Both the position numbers and the translations under genes were made by a program. A stretch of 45,124 bases of DNA. Source: Spyradocola sp034113365 (GTDB taxonomy: Bacteria; Bacillota; Clostridia; Christensenellales; UBA1750). Under the pieces are notes generated by a model, which saw only the letters and a program-made list of their open reading frames with translations, was not told where the DNA came from and searched no databases. Positions 40,315 through 45,124 of this stretch are shown piece after piece. Location of the stretch: assembly GCA_034113365.1 (NCBI GenBank), contig JAXEXP010000101.1, positions 1 to 45,124 on the forward strand. Direction: 5' to 3'. Position 1 is the stretch's first letter; every line of letters begins with the position of its first letter.

Positions 40315-41041
40315 CGTGCTTTTTGCCGCGGTGGAAGATGAGCTTGTCCACAAAGCCCGTCTTGTGCTTGAGGGAGAGGTAGCCCAGCACCGACATCACC
40401 AGCGCGCCCACGGTGTCGACGATGATGTCCTTCATGGTGTCCATCAGCGCCTCCTGGCCCACCTTGGGCACGCCGCCCTCCCACGCGAACTTCTGCATGT
40501 TGGTGCCGAAGAAGTAGTCCACCGAGAACTCATAGATCTCCCAGAGCATGCCCATGGTCATCGCAAAGCAGAACGCAAAGAACGCCACGAACGCCGGGCT
40601 CATGTTGACGGGCACGCCGTCGGTCTTGTTGAAGAAGGAGATGATGGAGTAGCCCAGCGCGCCCAGCATCGCGCCGCTGAAGGTGTGCAGTATGGTGTCC
40701 CAGTGCGGCACCTTGTAGTAGAACGCCATGACCTCGCCCAGGAAAATCGCGCCGTACAGAAACAGCGTGTACAGGATCATCATGTTGGAAGGGATGATGA
40801 AATTGTGCCGCTTTTGCAGCACAGAGGGCAATATGATGGCCACGATGCCCAGCAGGCATTGCAGCAGCATCAGCACATAGTCGCTCTTGGTGCGCTCAAA
40901 GATCACGTCGGTCTCCTTGGGCGCAAGGCACAGCACCACGATGATGTAGATCGTCGCCAGGATCAGCGTGTTGAGCACGACCCAGCTGATGACCTTCTGC
41001 CAGTTGATCTTCCGCCTCTGCTTCGTCTCCTTCTGCTTCAT
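40298..41041 (-). CDS. Polytopic membrane protein (DUF2238/YjdF-like)
   Basis: A 247-residue protein with about six hydrophobic helices. The segments VPHWDTILHTFSGAMLGALG, MTMGMLWEIYEFSVDYFFG and DTMKDIIVDTVGALVMSVLG carry conserved His, Glu and Asp residues within the membrane. They match the pattern of the DUF2238/YjdF family. The function is unknown. The ribosome site is GGAGGTAAGAT before ATG. It has its own promoter and precedes the unknown 129-residue ORF. Confidence 0.8.
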   Translation of the reverse strand: MKQKETKQRRKINWQKVISWVVLNTLILATIYIIVVLCLAPKETDVIFERTKSDYVLMLLQCLLGIVAIILPSVLQKRHNFIIPSNMMILYTLFLYGAIFLGEVMAFYYKVPHWDTILHTFSGAMLGALGYSIISFFNKTDGVPVNMSPAFVAFFAFCFAMTMGMLWEIYEFSVDYFFGTNMQKFAWEGGVPKVGQEALMDTMKDIIVDTVGALVMSVLGYLSLKHKTGFVDKLIFHRGKKHDEPQA

Positions 41042-41071
41042 ATCTTACCTCCAATAAAACGTCTATACTCT

Positions 41072-41100
41072 AGTGTAGCGAAAAAAGAGAAATTTTGCAA
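41072..41100 (-). promoter_or_regulatory. Promoter of the DUF2238-like gene
   Basis: On the minus strand, TTGCAA (41100-41095) and TACACT (41077-41072) are spaced by 17 nt, 31 nt before the start codon. Confidence 0.7.
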
Positions 41101-41105
41101 TGCAA

Positions 41106-41148
41106 AAAACGCTGTACACATCCATTTTTTGTCTGTGCACAGCGTTTT
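41106..41148. terminator. Terminator after the GH97 gene
   Basis: AAAACGCTGT (41106-41115) pairs with ACAGCGTTTT (41139-41148), with inner CAC/GTG pairing after one mismatch. The closing A/T runs make it usable by the minus-strand GH97 gene. Confidence 0.85.
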
Positions 41149-41174
41149 ACTGTCTGAATTATCAAGGAGATGAA

Positions 41175-43049
41175 CTACTTTTCCAGCACCAGCGCAAAGC
41201 CGCCGTTCACGGCCATGGGGATGGTGAGCACATCGCCCTTCTTCACCGCAAAGGAGGTCACCTTCATCGCGTGCGCGTCGTGGTTGTGCAGCGTGGCGCG
41301 GCAGCTCATGGCGTCGAGCCGGGCCACGGCGTCCGCGTCGGGCGCGGGCAGCGCGCCTTCCGCCGCGTCAAAGGGCCGCAGGTCCGAAAGATCGTCAGCA
41401 TACAGCGTCGCGGTATACTGAGCGCCCTCGTCCAGGAAGTCGAGCCGCAGCTGCGCATTGCGCGGACGGCGCGCGCAGATGCCGCCGACGTACCATTCGT
41501 CGCCCTTTTTGCGCGCCATGGTCACGAAGGACGCGGGATAGCCCTCCAGCAGGCGCGTCTCGTCCCAGGCGGCGGGCACGCGCGAGAGGAAGGACCGCGC
41601 CGGGTGCGCCAGCACCACCTCGGCCCCCTCGCCGATGTGCTGCACATAGGAGGTAAACACCACCATCAGCGCCGTCTGGTGCGCGTCGGTCGTGCCCGTC
41701 TGGTAGGTCTTGTAGCACACGGGCGTGTAGTCCATCGGGCCCATCGCATTGCGCGTGAAGGGCAGCGTGCAGTTGTGCGCCGCGTCCGGCCCCATCGGCA
41801 GGAAGTAGGAGAAGTTCTGCAGGTACTCCGCGCCCAGCACGCCCTCGCGCGTGAGCACGTGCGGCCAGGTGCGGATCTCGCCGGCGGGCTTCATCGCGCC
41901 GTGGAAGTTGAGCATCAGGCGGTGCTTGGCGGCGATGCGCGCCAGGTAGTCGTACTGCTGCACGCGCTCGGCCCGGTCGCTCTCAAAGAAGTCGATCTTG
42001 ACGCCCGCAACGCCCCAGGACGCCCACAGCGCAAGCTGCTCCTCGGCGATCCTGGGCGTGCGCAGCTTGCCGCTGTGCTCCCAGATCCAGATCTTGACGT
42101 TTTTCTCCTTGGCGTAGGCCACCATCTCGGGGATGTCGACATTGCCCGGCCAGCCGCCGTCGATCAGGCAGTAGCGGAAGCCCATCGCGGCTGCGTAGTC
42201 GATGTAGTCGCGGCAGCGCTTGGGGTCCTTGGGCGAGTCGTTTTCCGTCATCCAGCTCCACGCGGCCACGCCCGGCTCGATGAAGGAGGCGTCGCGCACG
42301 ATGGACGGGGGATTGAGGTTCTCCAGCGTGTTGGACTCCACGATGTCGGAAAGATCGCCGCACAGCGCCACGCGCCAGGGCGTGGTGATGGGGAAGTGCG
42401 CGGTGGTGGGCTCCAGCTGGTCGGGCGCGCGGCGCACCGTCAGCAGCGCAGGGTTCTCCGGCTCTGCGCGCAGCGTGCTGCCGCCGTAGTCGCCGAACAC
42501 CGCCGCCTCCGCGTACAGCGCCCACACCCCCGCGCCGCAGTCCACCAGCACCGGGAAGGCCAGGTTGTTCTGCGCCAAGTCGCACCGGGGGATGGGGTGA
42601 TATTGATCCTCATAGGAGAACAGGTACTTCATGCCGAACACCTGCCCCGCACGCTCGGGCACGGCAAAGCCCGTGCTCTCGGCAAGCAGCGTGCCCTCGC
42701 CCTCGCCGCCCGCGATGAGCCGCACGGCCACGCCGTCGTCGTAGGCGCGCGCCTCCACGGTCAGCGTCTCTTCGTGCTTTTCCAGCATCAGGCTGAGGGT
42801 ATTGGCGTGGTTTACGCAGGTTTTCTTCTTGAACGCGGGGATCTGATAGGTCTCGTCGACGGACGCGTAGTGCTCGTGCAGCAGCGTCAGCCCCTGCGTC
42901 AGGTCGCACTGGCGCAGCCGCAGCCCCAGCGGGGAGCGGTCCACGATGGAAACGCCGTCCTTCTGCGCGCTGTAGCTGAGCCTGCCGTTGTTCAACTCCA
43001 CCGCAAGGCTTACGCGCCCATTGGGCGAGGTAATGACATAGCCGGACAT
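41175..43049 (-). CDS. GH97 glycoside hydrolase, probably retaining alpha-galactosidase type
   Basis: A 624-residue GH97 enzyme. It has an N-terminal beta-sandwich (about 1-260), a TIM barrel (about 262-530) and a C-terminal beta domain. LIDGGWPGNVDIPEM and GVAGVKIDFFESD (D353) are in the barrel; LTREGVLGAEYL (E402/E408) follows. In GH97, an Asp on this strand marks the retaining alpha-galactosidase type (as in BT1871), whereas inverting SusB-type enzymes use glutamates. No signal peptide is seen. AAAGGAGG precedes the ATG. The gene stands alone between two terminator or promoter regions and diverges from spoIID. Confidence 0.9.
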   Translation of the reverse strand: MSGYVITSPNGRVSLAVELNNGRLSYSAQKDGVSIVDRSPLGLRLRQCDLTQGLTLLHEHYASVDETYQIPAFKKKTCVNHANTLSLMLEKHEETLTVEARAYDDGVAVRLIAGGEGEGTLLAESTGFAVPERAGQVFGMKYLFSYEDQYHPIPRCDLAQNNLAFPVLVDCGAGVWALYAEAAVFGDYGGSTLRAEPENPALLTVRRAPDQLEPTTAHFPITTPWRVALCGDLSDIVESNTLENLNPPSIVRDASFIEPGVAAWSWMTENDSPKDPKRCRDYIDYAAAMGFRYCLIDGGWPGNVDIPEMVAYAKEKNVKIWIWEHSGKLRTPRIAEEQLALWASWGVAGVKIDFFESDRAERVQQYDYLARIAAKHRLMLNFHGAMKPAGEIRTWPHVLTREGVLGAEYLQNFSYFLPMGPDAAHNCTLPFTRNAMGPMDYTPVCYKTYQTGTTDAHQTALMVVFTSYVQHIGEGAEVVLAHPARSFLSRVPAAWDETRLLEGYPASFVTMARKKGDEWYVGGICARRPRNAQLRLDFLDEGAQYTATLYADDLSDLRPFDAAEGALPAPDADAVARLDAMSCRATLHNHDAHAMKVTSFAVKKGDVLTIPMAVNGGFALVLEK

Positions 43050-43087
43050 GATGCTTCCTCCTTTGATTGTGTCTTTACTTTGTCTCT

Positions 43088-43117
43088 ATGGTAGCACGCC
43101 CATGCCGCTGTTTGCAA
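43088..43117 (-). promoter_or_regulatory. Candidate promoter of the GH97 gene
   Basis: On the minus strand, TTGCAA (43117-43112) and TACCAT (43093-43088) are spaced by 18 nt, 38 nt before the start codon. Confidence 0.55.
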
Positions 43118-43200
43118 CACAATCTTTGCCCGTCATGCAAGCAAACCGCAGAAAATGGGAATGCTAGCGCAAAATCACTTGGAAAGAGGGAAACACACCG

Positions 43201-44196
43201 ATGAAACGCATCGCTGCGCTGCTGCTGATGACGGCGCTGCTCACGGGCTGCGCCTGCGCAAAGGAGACGCCGCGGGGCTCCGCCGGCCCTTCCGCCTCCC
43301 CGTCCGCCTCCTCCCCCGCGCCCTCCGCGGCCGCCTACACGCTGCCCGAGGAGCTGCCCTTAGACGAGGCGGGCGTGCCGCTGGTGGAGGTCTACCGCAC
43401 GGATCTGGGCGCGGTGGAGACCATGTCGCTGGAGAGCTACCTGATGGGCGTGGTCGCCGGTGAAATGCACAACGACTGGCCGCAGGAGGCGCTCAAGGCG
43501 CAGGCCATCATCGCGCGCACGTTTGCGCTGCGCTTCATCGCCGACGGCGGCTCCAAGTACGAGGGCGCGATGCTGTCCACGGACATCACCGAGGCGCAGG
43601 CCTACGATCTGGACGCCGTCAACGACCGCGTGCGCCGCGCCGTGCAGGAGACCGAAGGGCTGGTGATCCTCTGCCAGGGGCAGCCCATTCAGGCGTGGTT
43701 CCACGCGCACGCGGGCGGCGTGACCGCCACGGCGCAGGAGGGGCTGGACTACCAGAAGGCCGAGCCGCCCTACACGCGCTCCATTCAGGTGCGCGAGAGC
43801 GACAAGGCGCCCGAGGACGTGCGGCACTGGATGGCGCAGTTCCCGCTGGGGCAGGTGCAGCAGGCGCTGGACGCGCTGGGCGGCGGCGACGCGGCGCAGC
43901 TGGCCATCGGCGAGCGCGGCACGTCGGGACGCGTGCTCACCTTCACCGCGGGGGAGAACACCGTGGGCGCCGTGGCGCTGCGCATGCAGCTGGACAGCAC
44001 GGCCATGAAATCCACGCTGCTCAGCGACCTGACGGTGTCCGACGGCATCGTGACCATGACGGGCTCGGGCTACGGCCACGGCGTGGGCATGTCGCAGTGG
44101 GGCGCGTATGAGATGGCCGCCGAGGGGCGCTCCGCGCACGAGATCGTGGAGAAGTTTTACCAGAACGTGGAGATCCGGCGCGTCTACGGCGGCTGA
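43201..44196 (+). CDS. SpoIID/LytB-domain lipoprotein
   Basis: A 331-residue protein with a lipoprotein signal ending in LLTGC (C17), a Ser/Pro/Ala linker (to about 45) and a SpoIID/LytB domain. Signatures are ESYLMGVVAGEM, WPQEALKAQAIIARTFAL and GYGHGVGMSQWGAYEMA. SpoIID is a lytic transglycosylase acting on peptidoglycan stripped of peptides during engulfment; LytB-like proteins enhance autolysins. The catalytic Glu is probably in VVAGEM. A lipid anchor in place of a membrane helix suggests a wall enzyme, not proof of sporulation. AAAGAGGG lies 9 nt before the ATG. Confidence 0.9.
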   Translation: MKRIAALLLMTALLTGCACAKETPRGSAGPSASPSASSPAPSAAAYTLPEELPLDEAGVPLVEVYRTDLGAVETMSLESYLMGVVAGEMHNDWPQEALKAQAIIARTFALRFIADGGSKYEGAMLSTDITEAQAYDLDAVNDRVRRAVQETEGLVILCQGQPIQAWFHAHAGGVTATAQEGLDYQKAEPPYTRSIQVRESDKAPEDVRHWMAQFPLGQVQQALDALGGGDAAQLAIGERGTSGRVLTFTAGENTVGAVALRMQLDSTAMKSTLLSDLTVSDGIVTMTGSGYGHGVGMSQWGAYEMAAEGRSAHEIVEKFYQNVEIRRVYGG

Positions 44197-44276
44197 CATA
44201 TTTTTTGCGCGGCGGCATTTACATTTGCTTCCTACTGTGCCACAATGAGAGCATCCCCACAAGGAGGTGCTCTGCC

Positions 44277-45023
44277 ATGAAATGCTATTCCGACATTCCC
44301 TATGTTGAAAACGCGACAGACCGGCAGCTGCTGGACATTTATCTGCCCGAGCAGCAGGGCTGCGACGCGCTGATCTGGTTCCACGGCGGCGGATTGGAGG
44401 CCTTCGACCGCAAGGACGCGGAGTATCCCAAGGCCGTGACGGACGCGGGCTACGCGTTCATATCGGTGGAATACCGCCTCTATCCCGACGCCAAGTACCC
44501 CGAGTTCATCCAGGACGCGGCAAACGCGGTGGCCTATTGTCTGCGCCGCCTGCCCGAGCTGGGCTGCACGGGGCGGGTGTTCGTGTTCGGCGAGTCCGCG
44601 GGCGCGTACCTTACGATGATGCTGTGCATGAACCCACAGTTCCTCGCAGACGCGGGCGTGGAGCAGGGCCGCATCGCGGGCTTCATCTCGGACAGCGCGC
44701 AGCAGTTCTGCCACTTCAACGTGCTGCGCGAGATGGGGCTGGACGGCCGTCTGGAGCGCGTCAACGAGCGCGCGCCCATCTACTATGTGCGCGAGGGGCT
44801 CTCCTTACGCCCGCTGCTGCTGATGTACTATGAGGACGACATGAAGTGCCGCCCCGAGGAGACGCGCCTGATGTACGCCAACCTTCGCGTGCTCGTTCCC
44901 GACGCGCACATCGAGATCCAGGAGCTGCCCGGCGGCCACTGCTCGCGTCCCCGCACCCCCGACGGCGCGTTTGTGATGCTCGAGCGCGCCTTCCGCTTCG
45001 TCGAGGCGGTCAAGGCGCTCTAG
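44277..45023 (+). CDS. Alpha/beta hydrolase (carboxylesterase-like)
   Basis: A 248-residue hydrolase of the HSL/BD-FAE-like esterase group. The oxyanion motif HGGG is at 36-39, the nucleophile elbow GESAG at 105-109 (S107), and the catalytic His is in PGGHCS near residue 222; Asp is probably in YYEDDMK. No signal peptide, so it is cytoplasmic and may remove acyl groups from sugars or xenobiotics. AAGGAGG lies upstream of the ATG. It begins 80 nt after the SpoIID gene. Confidence 0.9.
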   Translation: MKCYSDIPYVENATDRQLLDIYLPEQQGCDALIWFHGGGLEAFDRKDAEYPKAVTDAGYAFISVEYRLYPDAKYPEFIQDAANAVAYCLRRLPELGCTGRVFVFGESAGAYLTMMLCMNPQFLADAGVEQGRIAGFISDSAQQFCHFNVLREMGLDGRLERVNERAPIYYVREGLSLRPLLLMYYEDDMKCRPEETRLMYANLRVLVPDAHIEIQELPGGHCSRPRTPDGAFVMLERAFRFVEAVKAL

Positions 45024-45124
45024 CCCGGGCTGGTGCTCCGCCCGCCGCAGCCGTCCTGCCTGAAGGGCAGGGCGAGGTGGGCGCGCCCCTGGCGCCCGCC
45101 CCACCGGTTTTGCCCCCCCAAAAA
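45024..45124. other. GC-rich end of the window
   Basis: Two inverted repeats are visible: CCTGCC-TGAA-GGGCAGG (45056-45072 region) and GGTGGGCGC against GCGCCCGCCCCACC with a two-base bulge. No T run follows. I see no gene; the final AAAAA has no recognisable context. Confidence 0.45.

Noticed and set aside
43201..44196. Reading the SpoIID/LytB gene as proof of a spore former
   Set aside because: The domain also occurs in non-sporulation wall enzymes, the protein is a lipoprotein rather than a membrane-helix SpoIID, and no other sporulation gene is in the window.

Overview
The window is GC-rich, tightly packed bacterial DNA, most likely a chromosomal contig of a gut-type member of Bacillota, class Clostridia. 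The signs are a T-box leader, consensus sigma-A promoters, AGGAGG ribosome sites, a radA-yacL pair, a SpoIID/LytB lipoprotein, a Cthe_2159-type lipoprotein and many carbohydrate-active enzymes. No rRNA, tRNA, transposase, phage gene or CRISPR array was seen. All functions below come from reading the sequence; no database search was run.

Layout. 1-4000 (minus): a T-box leader with a predicted isoleucine specifier precedes a cupin regulator, an acyl-CoA synthetase and a nucleoside phosphorylase. 4000-7650 (minus): three glycosidases (GH27, an (alpha/alpha)6-barrel enzyme, GH172/DUF2961). 7650-12520: a URO-D-family protein, an AEC permease, then a creatininase-family amidohydrolase, a frameshifted unknown gene and an MFS transporter. 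12660-16535 (plus): a membrane-anchored propeller-like protein, radA and yacL. 16800-21500: a KDG-kinase-like gene and its IclR regulator with KdgR-like operators, a divergent mannitol-1-phosphate-dehydrogenase-like gene, and a phosphoesterase-methyltransferase fusion. 21600-26700 (minus): sugar-acid dehydratase, serine hydrolase, YoaK-family membrane protein and sulfatase. 26830-28165: a MATE pump.

28570-34700 holds the most system-like locus: a VTC-domain protein, a DUF4956 membrane protein and a Cthe_2159-type beta-helix lipoprotein on the minus strand. It diverges from an OmpR-type response regulator and histidine kinase. The shared intergenic region carries one 17-bp motif twice, once facing each way, so the two-component system probably controls the VTC operon. 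34700-45124: a P-loop kinase, a BNR/sialidase-fold protein, a THUMP rRNA methyltransferase, an HD phosphohydrolase, small membrane proteins (one behind a leader terminator), a GH97 enzyme, SpoIID/LytB and an alpha/beta hydrolase.

Two families of dispersed, hairpin-rich repeats lie between genes. R1 (four copies, some expanded into 118-bp or 56-bp tandem units) always follows the 3' end of a minus-strand gene in the same orientation. R2 (four copies) has two hairpins; the second keeps its pairing although its bases differ from copy to copy.
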